From NCBI RefSeq assembly GCF_029227915.1, contig NC_079885.1, positions 15,511,001 through 15,575,000 of the forward strand: a DNA stretch of 64,000 bases. Reading direction: 5' to 3'. This DNA is from Hydractinia symbiolongicarpus (Eukaryota; Cnidaria; Hydrozoa; Anthoathecata; Hydractiniidae). The notes beneath the pieces were generated by a model, which was given only the letters and a program-made list of their open reading frames with translations, did not search any database and was not told where the DNA came from. Below are positions 47,594-60,111 of the stretch, piece after piece. A program made the translations under genes and the position numbers. Numbering within the stretch: the stretch's first letter is position 1; each line of letters opens with the position of its first letter.

Positions 47594-48043
47594 ATTGACT
47601 TTTTCACGTTACATTATTTCTCATTAGGACTGGGACGTATCTTTTTTACGCAATAGCCGCCGAGTAAATCAAGAAAGAGACATGATTAGAAGTTGCTTTC
47701 CCTTCAAAACGACTACCATCGTGCTGCAATAAATGCGCCACGTCGCAAATGAATGGATTACAAGCGTCAGACAAAGAAAATAGCGATGTACTTACTTTGC
47801 TAACTAATTTTGTCATATGAAAATTAAGTCTGAAAGTACCCTAGATTTCCTTCGTTGGAACTTTTTACCGGAAATCTTAAAGCGCATTATTGTCGTAATT
47901 AATGAATAGCGCTTGAAATGAGCTTTCAAATGCACATAAACACGACCTATTTCGGATAATCCATTCAAGAAATATGACCTTTAAAGTTTAAACCATATTC
48001 GATGTAATGTGCTAATAAATCGTAGATATCTGCCCGTTTGTTT

Positions 48044-48162
48044 GTCTACGACCATACCACGATGAACACACCTGTTCTCGTCAGATCACGGAAGTTAAGC
48101 ATCGTTGGGCCGGGATAGTACTTGGATGGGGGACCGCCTGGGAACTCCCGGTGTCGTAGGCT
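48044..48162 (+). rRNA. 5S rRNA, unit 85 (C40A, C63T)
   Basis: Counterpart of unit 25; spacer with a private ccattcaag. Confidence 0.95.
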
Positions 48163-48612
48163 ATTGACTTTTTCACGTTACATTATTTATCATTACGACT
48201 GGGACGTATCTTTTTTACGCAATAGCCGCTGAGTAAATCAAGAAAGAGACATGATTAGAAGTTGCTTTCCCTTCAAAACGGCTACGATCTGGCAGCAATA
48301 AATGCGCCAAGTCGCAAATGAATGGATTACGAGCGTCAGAAAAAGAAAATGGCGATGTAGTAACTTTGCTAATTAACTTTGTCATATGAAAATTAAGTCG
48401 GAAAGCACCCTAGATTTCCTTCGTTGGAACTTTTTACCGGAAATCATAAAGCGCATTATTGTTGTCAAGAATCGATAGCGCTTAAAAAGAGCTGTCAAAC
48501 GCACATAAACACGACCTATTTCGAATGATCCAGTCAAGAAATGTGACCTTTAAAGTTTGAACCATTTTCGATGTAATGTGCTAATAAATCGTAGATATCT
48601 GCCCGTTTGTTT

Positions 48613-48731
48613 GTCTACGACCATACCACGATGAACACACCTGTTCTCGTCCGATCACGGAAGTTAAGCATCGTTGGGCCGGGATAGTACTTGGATGGGG
48701 GACCGCCTGGGAACTCCCGGTGTCGTAGGCT
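48613..48731 (+). rRNA. 5S rRNA, unit 86 (C63T)
   Basis: Counterpart of unit 26, differing at the bulged base only. Confidence 0.97.
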
Positions 48732-49181
48732 ATTGACTTTTTCACGTTACATTATTTATCATTACGACTGTGACGTATCTTTTTTACGAAATAGCCGCTG
48801 AGTAAATCAAGAAAGAGACATGATTAGAAGTTGCTTTCCCTTCAAAACGGCTACGATCTGGCAGCAATAAATGCGCCAAGTCGCAAATGAATGGATTACA
48901 AGCGTCAGACAAAGAAAATGGCGATGTAGTTACTTTGCTAATTAACTTTGTCATAATAAAATTAATTCGGAAAGCACCCTAGATTTCCTTCGTTGGAACT
49001 TTTTACCGGAAATCATAAAGCGCATTATTGTTGTCAAGAATCGATAGCGCTTAAAAAGAGCTGTCAAACGCACATAAACACGACCTATTTCGAATGATCC
49101 AGTCAAGAAATATGACCTTTAAAGTTTGAACCATTTTCGATGTAATGTGCTAATAAATCGTAGATATCTGCCCGTTTGTTT

Positions 49182-49300
49182 GTCTACGACCATACCACGA
49201 TGAACACACCTGTTCTCGTCCGATCACGGAAGTTAAGCATCGTCGGGCCGGGATAGTACTTGGATGGGGGACCGCCTGGGAACTCCCGGTGTCGTAGGCT
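49182..49300 (+). rRNA. 5S rRNA, unit 87 (consensus)
   Basis: Consensus gene; tcataata spacer with a private attaattcgg. The downstream spacer switches type at about 49420, ending the 3.49-kb exact-offset duplication. Confidence 0.97.
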
Positions 49301-49750
49301 ATTGACTTTTTCACGTTACATTATTTATCATTACGACTGTGACGTATCTTTTTTACGAAATAGCCGCTGAGTAAATCAAGAAAGAGACATGATTAGAAGT
49401 TGCTTTCCCTTCAAAACGGCTACAATCTTGCAGCATTAAATGCGCCACGTCGCAAATAAATGGATTACGAGCGTCAGACAAAGAAAATGGCGATGTAGTA
49501 ACTTTGCTAATTAACTTTGTCATATGAAAATTAAGTCGGAAAGCACCCTAGATTTCCTTCGTTGGAACTTTTTACCGGAAATCATAAAGCGCATGGTTGT
49601 CGTAATTAATGGATAGCGCTTGAAAGGAGCTTTCAAATGCACATAAACACGACCTATTTCGAATGATCCAGTCAAGAAATATGACCTTTAAAGTTTGAAC
49701 CATTTTCGATGTAATGTGCTAATAAATCGTAGATATCTGCCCGTTTGTTT

Positions 49751-49869
49751 GTCTACGACCATACCACGATGAACACACCTGTTCTCGTCCGATCACGGAA
49801 GTTAAGCATCGTCGGGCCGGGATAGTACTTGGATGGGGGACCGCCTGGGAACTCCCGGTGTCGTAGGCA
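49751..49869 (+). rRNA. 5S rRNA, unit 88 (T119A)
   Basis: Only the last, unpaired base differs (taggcaattg); helix I is intact. It may not change the mature RNA. Confidence 0.96.
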
Positions 49870-50319
49870 ATTGACTTTTTCACGTTACATTATTTATCAT
49901 TACGACTGTGACGTATCTTTTTTACGAAATAGCAGCTGAGTAAATCAAGAAAGAGACATGATTAGAAGTTGCTTTCCCTTCAAAACGGCTACGATCTGGC
50001 AGCAATAAATGCGCCAAGTCGCAAATGAATGGATTACAAGCGTCAGACAAAGAAAATGGCGATGTAGTTACTTTGCTAATTAACTTTGTCATAATAAAAT
50101 TAAGTCGGAAAGCACCCTAGATTTCCTTCGTTGGAACTTTTTACCGGAAATCATAAAGCGCATTATTGTTGTCAAGAATCGATAGCGCTTAAAAAGAGCT
50201 GTCAAACGCACATAAACACGACCTATTTCGAATGATCCAGTCAAGAAATATGACCTTTAAAGTTTGAACCATTTTCGATGTAATGTGCTAATAAATCGTA
50301 GATATCTGCCCGTTTGTTT

Positions 50320-50438
50320 GTCTACGACCATACCACGATGAACACACCTGTTCTCGTCCGATCACGGAAGTTAAGCATCGTCGGGCCGGGATAGTACTTG
50401 GATGGGGGACCGCCTGGGAACTCCCGGTGTCGTAGGCT
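50320..50438 (+). rRNA. 5S rRNA, unit 89 (consensus)
   Basis: Consensus gene; counterpart of unit 28. Confidence 0.97.
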
Positions 50439-50888
50439 ATTGACTTTTTCACGTTACATTATTTATCATTACGACTGTGACGTATCTTTTTTACGAAATA
50501 GCCGCTGAGTAAATCAAGAAAGAGACATGATTAGAAGTTGCTTTCCCTTCAAAACGGCTACGATCTGGCAGCAATAAATGCGCCAAGTCGCAAATGAATG
50601 GATTACGAGCGTCAGACAAAGAAAATGGCGATGTAGTAACTTTGCTAATTAACTTTGTCATATGAAAATTAAGTTGGAAAGCACCCTAGATTTCCTTCGT
50701 TGGAACTTTTTACCGGAAATCATAAAGCGCATGGTTGTCGTAATTAATGGATAGCGCTTGAAATGAGCTTTCAAATGCACATAAAAACGACCTATTTCGG
50801 ATGATCCAGTCAAGAAATATGACCTTTAAAGTTTAAACCATTTTCGATGTAATGTGCTAATAAATCGTAGATATCTGCCCGTTTGTTT

Positions 50889-51007
50889 GTTTACGACCAT
50901 ACCACGATGAACACACCTGTTCTCGTCCGATCACGGAAGTTAAGCATCGACGGGCCGGGATAGTACTTGGATGGGGGACCGCCTGGGAACTCCCGGTGTC
51001 GTAGGCT
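50889..51007 (+). rRNA. 5S rRNA, unit 90 (C3T, T62A)
   Basis: Counterpart of unit 29 with a private T62A, which removes A16-U62 in helix II. Confidence 0.96.
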
Positions 51008-51457
51008 ATTGACTTTTTCACGTTACATTATTTATCATTACGACTGTGACGTATCTTTTTTACGAAATAGCCGCTGAGTAAATCAAGAAAGAGACATGAT
51101 TAGAAGTTGCTTTCCCTTCAAAACGGCTACGATCTGGCAGCAATAAATGCGCCAAGTCGCAAATGAATGGATTACGAGCGTCAGACAAAGAAAATAGCGA
51201 TGTACTTACTTTGCTAACTAATTTTGTCATATGAAAATTAAGTCCGAAAGTACCCTAGATTTCCTTCGTTGGAACTTTTTACCGGAAATCTTAAAGCGCA
51301 TTATTGTTGTCAAGAATCGATAGCGCTTAAAAAGAGCTGTCAAACGCACATAAACACGACCTATTTCGAATGATCCAGTCAAGAAATATGACCTTTAAAG
51401 TTTGAACCATTTTCGATGTAATGTGCTAATAAATCGTAGATATCTGCCCGTTTGTTT

Positions 51458-51576
51458 GTCTACGACCATACCACGATGAACACACCTGTTCTCGTCCGAT
51501 CACGGAAGTTAAGCATCGTCGGGCCGGGATAGTACTTGGATGGGGGACCGCCTGGGAACTCCCGGTGTCGTAGGCT
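51458..51576 (+). rRNA. 5S rRNA, unit 91 (consensus; hybrid spacer)
   Basis: The upstream spacer begins as unit 30 (gatgtacttac, aagtccgaaag) and ends as unit 33 (cattattgttgtcaag), so a C40A run like units 30-32 has been deleted here. Confidence 0.97.
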
Positions 51577-52026
51577 ATTGACTTTTTCACGTTACATTAT
51601 TTATCATTACGACTGTGACGTATCTTTTTTACGAAATAGCCGCTGAGTAAATCAAGAAAGAGACATGATTAGAAGTTACTTTCCCTTCAAAACGGCTACG
51701 ATCTGGCAGCAATAAATGCGCCAAGTCGCAAATGAATGGATTACAAGCGTCAGACAAAGAAAATGGCGATGTAGTTACTATGCTAATTAACTTTGTCATA
51801 ATAAAATTAAGTCGGAAAGCACCCTAGATTTCCTTCGTTGGAACTTTTTACCGGAAATCATAAAGCGCATTATTGTTGTCAGGAATCGATAGCGCTTAAA
51901 AAGAGCTGTCAAACGCACATAAACACGACCTATTTCGAATGATCCAGTCAAGAAATATGACCTTTAAAGTTTGAACCATTTTCGATGTAATGTGCTAATA
52001 AATCGTAGATATCTGCCCGTTTGTTT

Positions 52027-52145
52027 GTCTACGACCATACCACGATGAACACACCTGTTCTCGTCCGATCACGGAAGTTAAGCATCGTCGGGCCGGGATA
52101 GTACTTGGATGGGGGACCGCCTGGGAACTCCCGGTGTCGTAGGCT
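52027..52145 (+). rRNA. 5S rRNA, unit 92 (consensus)
   Basis: Consensus gene; tcataata spacer, with a private ttactatgct upstream. Confidence 0.97.
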
Positions 52146-52595
52146 ATTGACTTTTTCACGTTACATTATTTATCATTACGACTGTGACGTATCTTTTTTA
52201 CGAAATAGCCGCTGAGTAAATCAAGAAAGAGACATGATTAGAAGTTGCTTTCCCTTCAAAACGGCTACGATCTGGCAGCAATAAATGCGCCAAGTCGCAA
52301 ATGAATGGATTACGAGCGTCAGACAAAGAAAATGGCGATGTAGTAACTTTGCTAATTAACTTTGTCATATGAAAATTAAGTCGGAAAGCACCCTAGATTT
52401 CCTTCGTTGGAACTTTTTACCGGAAATCATAAAGCGCATTATTGTTGTCAAGAATCGATAGCGCTTAAAAAGAGCTGTCAAACGCACATAAACACGACCT
52501 ATTTCGAATGATCCAGTCAAGAAATATGACCTTTAAAGTTTGAACCATTTTCGATGTAATGTGCTAATAAATCGTAGATATCTGCCCGTTTGTTT

Positions 52596-52714
52596 GTCTA
52601 CGACCATACCACGATGAACACACCTGTTCTCGTCCGATCACGGAAGTTAAGCATCGTCGGGCCGGGATAGTACTTGGATGGGGGACCGCCTGGGAACTCC
52701 CGGTGTCGTAGGCT
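52596..52714 (+). rRNA. 5S rRNA, unit 93 (consensus)
   Basis: Consensus gene with the same spacer type as unit 26 and unit 33. Confidence 0.97.
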
Positions 52715-53164
52715 ATTGACTTTTTCACGTTACATTATTTATCATTACGACTGTGACGTATCTTTTTTACGAAATAGCCGCTGAGTAAATCAAGAAAGAG
52801 ACATGATTAGAAGTTGCTTTCCCTTCAAAACGGCTACGATCTGGCAGCAATAAATGCGCCAAGTCGCAAATGAATGGATTACGAGCGTCAGACAAAGAAA
52901 ATGGCGATGTAGTAACTTTGCTAATTAACTTTGTCATATGAAAATTAAGTCGGAAAGCACCCTAGATTTCCTTCGTTGGAACTTTTTACCGGAAATCATA
53001 AAGCGCATGGTTGTCGTAATTAATGGATAGCGCTTGAAATGAGCTTTCAAATGCACATAAACACGACCTATTTCGAATGATCCAGTCAAGAAATATGACC
53101 TTTAAAGTTTGAACCATTTTCGATGTAATGTGCTAATAAATCGTAGATATCTGCCCGTTTGTTT

Positions 53165-53283
53165 TTCTACGACCATACCACGATGAACACACCTGTTCTC
53201 GTCCGATCACGGAAGTTAAGCATCGTCGGGCCGGGATAGTACTTGGATGGGGGACCGCCTGGGAACTCCCGGTGTCGCAGGCT
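53165..53283 (+). rRNA. 5S rRNA, unit 94 (G1T, T114C)
   Basis: G1T replaces the first transcribed base, a purine in every other copy, and removes the end pair of helix I; T114C breaks A5-U114. Start efficiency could drop. Confidence 0.93.
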
Positions 53284-53733
53284 ATTGACTTTTTCACGTT
53301 ACATTATTTATCATTACGACTGTGACGTATCTTTTTTACGAAATAGCCGCTGAGTAAATCAAGAAAGAGACATGATTAGAAGTTGCTTTCCCTTCAAAAC
53401 GGCTACGATCTGGCAGCAATAAATGCGCCAAGTCGCAAATGAATGGATTACAAGCGTCAGACAAAGAAAATGGCGATGTAGTTACTTTGCTAATTAACTT
53501 TGTCATAATAAAATTAAGTCGGAAAGCACCCTAGATTTCCTTCGTTGGAACTTTTTACCGGAAATCATAAAGCGCATTATTGTTGTCAAGAATCGATAGC
53601 GCTTAAAAAGAGCTGTCAAACGCACATAAACACGACCTATTTCGAATGATCCAGTCAAAAAATATGACCTTTAAAGTTTGAACCATTTTCGATGTAATGT
53701 GCTAATAAATCGTAGATATCTGCCCGTTTGTTT

Positions 53734-53852
53734 GTCTACGACCATACCACGATGAACACACCTGTTCTCGTCTGATCACGGAAGTTAAGCATCGTCGGGC
53801 CGGGATAGTACTTGGATGGGGGACCGCCTGGGAACTCCCGGTGTCGTAGGCT
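53734..53852 (+). rRNA. 5S rRNA, unit 95 (C40T)
   Basis: Shares C40T and upstream gtcaaaaaatatg with unit 39; offset 31855 bp (56 units). Confidence 0.97.
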
Positions 53853-54302
53853 ATTGACTTTTTCACGTTACATTATTTATCATTACGACTGTGACGTATC
53901 TTTTTTACGAAATAGCCGCTGAGTAAATCAAGAAAGAGACATGATTAGAAGTTGCTTTCCCTTCAAAACGGCTACGATCTGGCAGCAATAAATGCGCCAA
54001 GTCGCAAATGAATGGATTACGAGCGTCAGACAAAGAAAATGGCGATGTAGTAACTTTGCTAATTAACTTTGTCATATGAAAATTAAGTCGGAAAGCACCC
54101 TAGATTTCCTTCGTTGGAACTTTTTACCGGAAATCATAAAGCGCATGGTTGTCGTAATTAATGGATAGCGCTTGAAATGAGCTTTCAAATGCACATAAAA
54201 ACGACCTATTTCGGATGATCCAGTCAAGAAATATGACCTTTAAAGTTTAAACCATTTTCGATGTAATGTGCTAATAAATCGTAGATATCTGCCCGTTTGT
54301 TT

Positions 54303-54421
54303 GTTTACGACCATACCACGATAAACACACCTGTTCTCGTCCGATCACGGAAGTTAAGCATCGTCGGGCCGGGATAGTACTTGGATGGGGGACCGCCTGG
54401 GAACTCCCGGTGTCGTAGGCT
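54303..54421 (+). rRNA. 5S rRNA, unit 96 (C3T, G21A)
   Basis: G21A removes the last helix II pair with C57 (cacgataaac). Counterpart of unit 40; ends the second super-array copy. Confidence 0.96.
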
Positions 54422-54871
54422 ATTGACTTTTTCACGTTACATTATTTATCATTACGACTGTGACGTATCTTTTTTACGAAATAGCCGCTGAGTAAATCAA
54501 GAAAGAGACATGATTAGAAGTTGCTTTCCCTTCAAAACGGCTACGATCTGGCAGCAATAAATGCGCCAAGTCGCAAATGAATGGATTACGAGCGTCAGAC
54601 AAAAAAAATGGCGATGTAGTTAATTTGCTAATTAACTTTGTCATATGAAAATTAAGTCTGAAAGTACCCTAGATTGCCTTCGTTGGAACTTTTTACCGGA
54701 AATCTTAAAGCGCATGGTTGTCGTAATTAATCGATAGCGCTTGAAATGAGCTTTCAAATGCACATAAACACGACCTATTTCGGATAATCCAGTCAAGAAA
54801 TATGACCTTTAAAGTTTAAACCATTTTCGATGTAATGTGCTAATAAATCGTAGATATCTGCCCGTTTGTTT

Positions 54872-54990
54872 GTCTACGACCATACCACGATGAACACACC
54901 TGTTCTCGTCCGATCACGGAAGTTAAGCATCGTTGGGCCGGGATAGTACTTGGATGGGGGACCGCCTGGGAACTCCCGGTGTCGTAGGCT
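54872..54990 (+). rRNA. 5S rRNA, unit 97 (C63T)
   Basis: Bulge change only. The spacer starts with caaaaaaaatggcg and has ggataatcc; same type as units 99, 105, 107 and 111. Confidence 0.97.
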
Positions 54991-55440
54991 ATTGACTTTT
55001 TCACGTTACATTATTTATCATTACGACTGTGACGTATCTTTTTTACGAAATAGCCGCTGAGTAAATCAAGAAAGAGACATGATTAGAAGTTGCTTTCCCT
55101 TCAAAACGGCTACGATCTGGCAGCAATAAATGCGCCAAGTCGCAAATGAATGGATTACGAGCGTCAGACAAAGAAAATGGCGATGTAGTAACTTTGCTAA
55201 TTAACTTTGTCATATGAAAATTAAGTCGGAAAGCACCCTAGATTTCCTTCGTTGGAACTTTTTACCGGAAATCATAAAGCGCATGGTTGTCGTAATTAAT
55301 GGATAGCGCTTGAAATGAGCTTTCAAATGCACATAAAAACGACCTTTTTCGGATGATCCAGTCAAAAAATATGACCTTTAAAGTTTAAACCATTTTCGAT
55401 GTAATGTGCTAATAAATCGTAGATATCTGCCCGTTTGTTT

Positions 55441-55559
55441 GTTTACGACCATACCACGATGAACACACCTGTTCTCGTCCGATCACGGAAGTTAAGCATC
55501 GTCGGGCCGGGATAGTACTTGGATGGGGGACCGCCTGGGAACTCCCGGTGTCGTAGGCT
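55441..55559 (+). rRNA. 5S rRNA, unit 98 (C3T)
   Basis: Helix I wobble. Upstream gacctttttcgg and gtcaaaaaatatg, as before unit 104. Confidence 0.97.
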
Positions 55560-56009
55560 ATTGACTTTTTCACGTTACATTATTTATCATTACGACTGTG
55601 ACGTATCTTTTTTACGAAATAGCCGCTGAGTAAATCAAGAAAGAGACATGATTAGAAGTTGCTTTCCCTTCAAAACGGCTACGATCTGGCAGCAATAAAT
55701 GCGCCAAGTCGCAAATGAATGGATTACGAGCGTCAGACAAAAAAAATGGCGATGTAGTTAATTTGCTAATTAACTTTGTCATATGAAAATTAAGTCTGAA
55801 AGTACCCTAGATTGCCTTCGTTGGAACTTTTTACCGGAAATCTTAAAGCGCATGGTTGTCGTAATTAATCGATAGCGCTTGAAATGAGCTTTCAAATGCA
55901 CATAAACACGACCTATTTCGGATAATCCAGTCAAGAAATATGACCTTTAAAGTTTAAACCATTTTCGATGTAATGTGCTAATAAATCGTAGATATCTGCC
56001 CGTTTGTTT

Positions 56010-56128
56010 GTCTACGACCATACCACGATGAACACACCTGTTCTCGTCCGATCACGGAAGTTAAGCATCGTTGGGCCGGGATAGTACTTGGATGGGGGAC
56101 CGCCTGGGAACTCCCGGTGTCGTAGGCT
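56010..56128 (+). rRNA. 5S rRNA, unit 99 (C63T)
   Basis: Copy of unit 97; 96-97 and 98-99 repeat the same C3T/C63T pair 1138 bp apart. Confidence 0.97.
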
Positions 56129-56578
56129 ATTGACTTTTTCACGTTACATTATTTATCATTACGACTGTGACGTATCTTTTTTACGAAATAGCCGCTGAGT
56201 AAATCAAGAAAGAGACATGATTAGAAGTTGCTTTCCCTTCAAAACGGCTACGATCTGGCAGCAATAAATGCGCCAAGTCGCAAATGAATGGATTACGAGC
56301 GTCAGACAAAGAAAATGGCGATGTAGTAACTTTGCTAATTAACTTTGTCATATGAAAATTAAGTCGGAAAGCACCCTAGATTTCCTTCGTTGGAACTTTT
56401 TACCGGAAATCATAAAGCGCATTATTGTTGTCAAGAATCGATAGCGCTTAAAAAGAGCTGTCAAACGCACATAAACACGACCTATTTCGAATGATCCAGT
56501 CAAGAAATATGACCTTTAAAGTTTGAACCATTTTCGATGTAATGTTCTAATAAATCGTAGATATCTGCCCGATTGTTT

Positions 56579-56697
56579 GTCTACGACCATACCACGATGA
56601 ACACACCTGTTCTCGTCCGATCACGGAAGTTAAGCATCGTCGGGCCGGGATAGTACTTGGATGGGGGACCGCCTGGGAACTCCCGGTGTCGTAGGCT
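56579..56697 (+). rRNA. 5S rRNA, unit 100 (consensus)
   Basis: Consensus gene with unusual flanks: atgttctaataaat at the TATA-like site, cccgattgtttgtc before the start and ctgttgac after the end. Confidence 0.97.
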
Positions 56698-57147
56698 GTT
56701 GACTTTTTCACGTTACATTATTTATCATTACGACTGTGACGTATCTTTTTTACGAAATAGCCGCTGAGTAAATCAAGAAAGAGACATGATTAGAAGTTGC
56801 TTTCCCTTCAAAACGGCTACGATCTGGCAGCAATAAATGCGCCAAGTCGCAAATGAATGGATTACGAGCGTCAGACAAAGAAAATGGCGATGTAGTAACT
56901 TTGCTAATTAACTTTGTCATATGAAAATTAAGTCGGAAAGCACCCTAGATTTCCTTCGTTGGAACTTTTTACCGGAAATCATAAAGCGCATGGTTGTCGT
57001 AATTAATGGATAGCGCTTGAAATGAGCTTTCAAATGCACATAAACACGACCTATTTCGAATGATCCAGTCAAGAAATATGACCTTTAAAGTTTGAACCAT
57101 TTTCGATGTAATGTGCTAATAAATCGTAGATATCTGCCCGTTTGTTT

Positions 57148-57266
57148 GTCTACGACCATACCACGATGAACACACCTGTTCTCGTCCGATCACGGAAGTT
57201 AAGCATCGTCGGGCCGGGATAGTACTTGGATGGGGGACCGCCTGGGAACTCCCGGTGTCGTAGGCT
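57148..57266 (+). rRNA. 5S rRNA, unit 101 (consensus)
   Basis: Consensus gene; same spacer type as units 35 and 38. Confidence 0.97.
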
Positions 57267-57716
57267 ATTGACTTTTTCACGTTACATTATTTATCATTAC
57301 GACTGTGACGTATCTTTTTTACGAAATAGCCGCTGAGTAAATCAAGAAAGAGACATGATTAGAAGTTGCTTTCCCTTCAAAACGGCTACGATCTGGCAGC
57401 AATAAATGCGCCAAGTCGCAAATGAATGGATTACAAGCGTCAGACAAAGAAAATGGCGATGTAGTTACTTTGCTAATTAACTTTGTCATAATAAAATTAA
57501 GTCGGAAAGCACCCTAGATTTCCTTCGTTGGAACTTTTTACCGGAAATCATAAAGCGCATTATTGTTGTCAAGAATCGATAGCGCTTAAAAAGAGCTGTC
57601 AAACGCACATAAACACGACCTATTTCGAATGATCCAGTCAAGAAATATGACCTTTAAAGTTTGAACCATTTTCGATGTAATTTGCTAATAAATCGTAGAT
57701 ATCTGCCCGTTTGTTT

Positions 57717-57835
57717 GTCTGCGACCATACCACGATGAACACACCTGTTCTCGTCCGATCACGGAAGTTAAGCATCGTCGGGCCGGGATAGTACTTGGAT
57801 GGGGGACCGCCTGGGAACTCCCGGTGTCGTAGGCT
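57717..57835 (+). rRNA. 5S rRNA, unit 102 (A5G)
   Basis: A5G keeps a G5-U114 wobble in helix I. Upstream gtaatttgctaat is changed next to the TATA-like site. Confidence 0.96.
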
Positions 57836-58285
57836 ATTGACTTTTTCACGTTACATTATTTATCATTACGACTGTGACGTATCTTTTTTACGAAATAGCC
57901 GCTGAGTAAATCAAGAAAGAGACATGATTACAAGTTGCTTTCCCTTCAAAACGGCTACGATCTGGCAGCAATAAATGCGCCAAGTCGCAAATGAATGGAT
58001 TACGAGCGTCAGACAAAGAAAATGGCGATGTAGTAACTTTGCTAATTAACTTTGTCATATGAAAATTAAGTCGGAAAGCACCCTAGATTTCCTTCGTTGG
58101 AACTTTTTACCGGAAATCATAAAGCGCATGGTTGTCGTAATTAATGGATAGCGCTTGAAATGAGCTTTCAAATGCACATAAAAACGACCTATTTCGGATG
58201 ATCCAGTCAAGAAATATGACCTTTAAAGTTTAAACCATTTTCGATGTAATGTGCTAATAAATCGTAGATATCTGCCCGTTTGTTT

Positions 58286-58404
58286 GTTTACGACCATACC
58301 ACGATGAACACACCTGTTCTCGTCCGATCACAGAAGTTAAGCATCGTCGGGCCGGGATAGTACTTGAATGGGGCACCGCCTGGGAACTCCCGGTGTCGTA
58401 GGCT
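58286..58404 (+). rRNA. 5S rRNA, unit 103 (C3T, G47A, G82A, G89C)
   Basis: G47A replaces the U30-G47 wobble by U30-A47; G82A breaks a helix IV pair; G89C gives a GGCA loop outside the GNRA pattern. The downstream spacer has a private gagaagtgatt. Confidence 0.93.
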
Positions 58405-58854
58405 ATTGACTTTTTCACGTTACATTATTTATCATTACGACTGTGACGTATCTTTTTTACGAAATAGCCGCTGAGTAAATCAAGAAAGAGAAGTGATTAG
58501 AAGTTGCTTTCCCTTCAAAACGGCTACGATCTGGCAGCAATAAATGCGCCAAGTCGCAAATGAATGGATTACGAGCGTCAGACAAAGAAAATGGCGATGT
58601 AGTAACTTTGCTAATTAACTTTGTCATATGAAAATTAAGTCGGAAAGCACCCTAGATTTCCTTCGTTGGAACTTTTTACCGGAAATCATAAAGCGCATGG
58701 TTGTCGTAATTAATGGATAGCGCTTGAAATGAGCTTTCAAATACACATAAAAACGACCTTTTTCGGATGATCCAGTCAAAAAATATGACCTTTAAAGTTT
58801 AAACCATTTTCGATGTAATGTGCTAATAAATCGTAGATATCTGCCCGTTTGTTT

Positions 58855-58973
58855 GTTTACGACAATACCACGATGAACACACCTGTTCTCGTCCGATCAC
58901 GGAAGTTAAGCATCGTCGGGCCGGGATAGTACTTGGATGGGGGACCGCCTGGGAACTCCCGGTGTCGTAGGCT
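58855..58973 (+). rRNA. 5S rRNA, unit 104 (C3T, C10A)
   Basis: C10A is in loop A. The upstream spacer copies that of unit 98. Confidence 0.96.
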
Positions 58974-59423
58974 ATTGACTTTTTCACGTTACATTATTTA
59001 TCATTACGACTGTGACGTATCTTTTTTACGAAATAGCCGCTGAGTAAATCAAGAAAGAGACATGATTAGAAGTTGCTTTCCCTTCAAAACGGCTACGATC
59101 TGGCAGCAATAAATGCGCCAAGTCGCAAATGAATGGATTACGAGCGTCAGACAAAAAAAATGGCGATGTAGTTAATTTGCTAATTAACTTTGTCATATGA
59201 AAATTAAGTCTGAAAGTACCCTAGATTGCCTTCGTTGGAACTTTTTACCGGAAATCTTAAAGCGCATGGTTGTCGTAATTAATCGATAGCGCTTGAAATG
59301 AGCTTTCAAATGCACATAAACACGACCTATTTCGGATAATCCAGTCAAGAAATATGACCTTTAAAGTTTAAACCATTTTCGATGTAATGTGCTAATAAAT
59401 CGTAGATATCTGCCCGTTTGTTT

Positions 59424-59542
59424 GTCTACGACCATACCACGATGAACACACCTGTTCTCGTCCGATCACGGAAGTTAAGCATCGTTGGGCCGGGATAGTA
59501 CTTGGATGGGGGACCGCCTGGGAACTCCCGGTGTCGTAGGCT
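59424..59542 (+). rRNA. 5S rRNA, unit 105 (C63T)
   Basis: First half of the two-unit duplication 59142-61417. Confidence 0.97.
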
Positions 59543-59992
59543 ATTGACTTTTTCACGTTACATTATTTATCATTACGACTGTGACGTATCTTTTTTACGA
59601 AATAGCCGCTGAGTAAATCAAGAAAGAGACATGATTAGAAGTTGCTTTCCCTTCAAAACGGCTACGATCTGGCAGCAATAAATGCGCCAAGTCGCAAATG
59701 AATGGATTACGAGCGTCAGACAAAGAAAATGGCGATGTAGTAACTTTGCTAATTAACTTTGTCATATGAAAATTAAGTCGGAAAGCACCCTAGATTTCCT
59801 TCGTTGGAACTTTTTACGGGAAATCATAAAGCGCATGGTTGTCGTAATTAATGGATAGCGCTTGAAATGAGCTTTCAAATGCACATAAACACGACCTATT
59901 TCGAATGATCCAGTCAAGAAATATGACCTTTAAAGTTTGAACCATTTTCGATGTAATGTGCTAATAAATCGTAGATATCTGCCTGTTTGTTT

Positions 59993-60111
59993 GTCTACGA
60001 CCATACCACGATGAACACACCTGTTCTCGTCCGATCACGGAAGTTAAGCATCGTCGGGCCGGGATAGTACTTGGATGGGGGACCGCCTGGGAACTCCCGG
60101 TGTCGTAGGCT
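59993..60111 (+). rRNA. 5S rRNA, unit 106 (consensus)
   Basis: Consensus gene. The upstream spacer has tttttacggg and gcctgttt, both repeated before unit 108. Confidence 0.97.

Larger units (their letters stand above)
45931..49419 (+). repeat. 3.49-kb segment in copy B with constant offset 34131 bp
   Basis: Partner of 11800-15288. It shares rare variants such as gctaataaac, the gctaaaaaatc TATA-like change and ttctcattagg, which support descent from one ancestral segment. Confidence 0.85.
36399..54600 (+). repeat. Super-array copy B (units 65-96)
   Basis: Second version of copy A. It is shorter, lacking for example counterparts of units 3-10, 19-21 and 30-32, but has gained units 74 and 77-81. 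The unit offset to copy A therefore drifts between 64, 56, 58, 60, 61 and 56. Confidence 0.75.
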
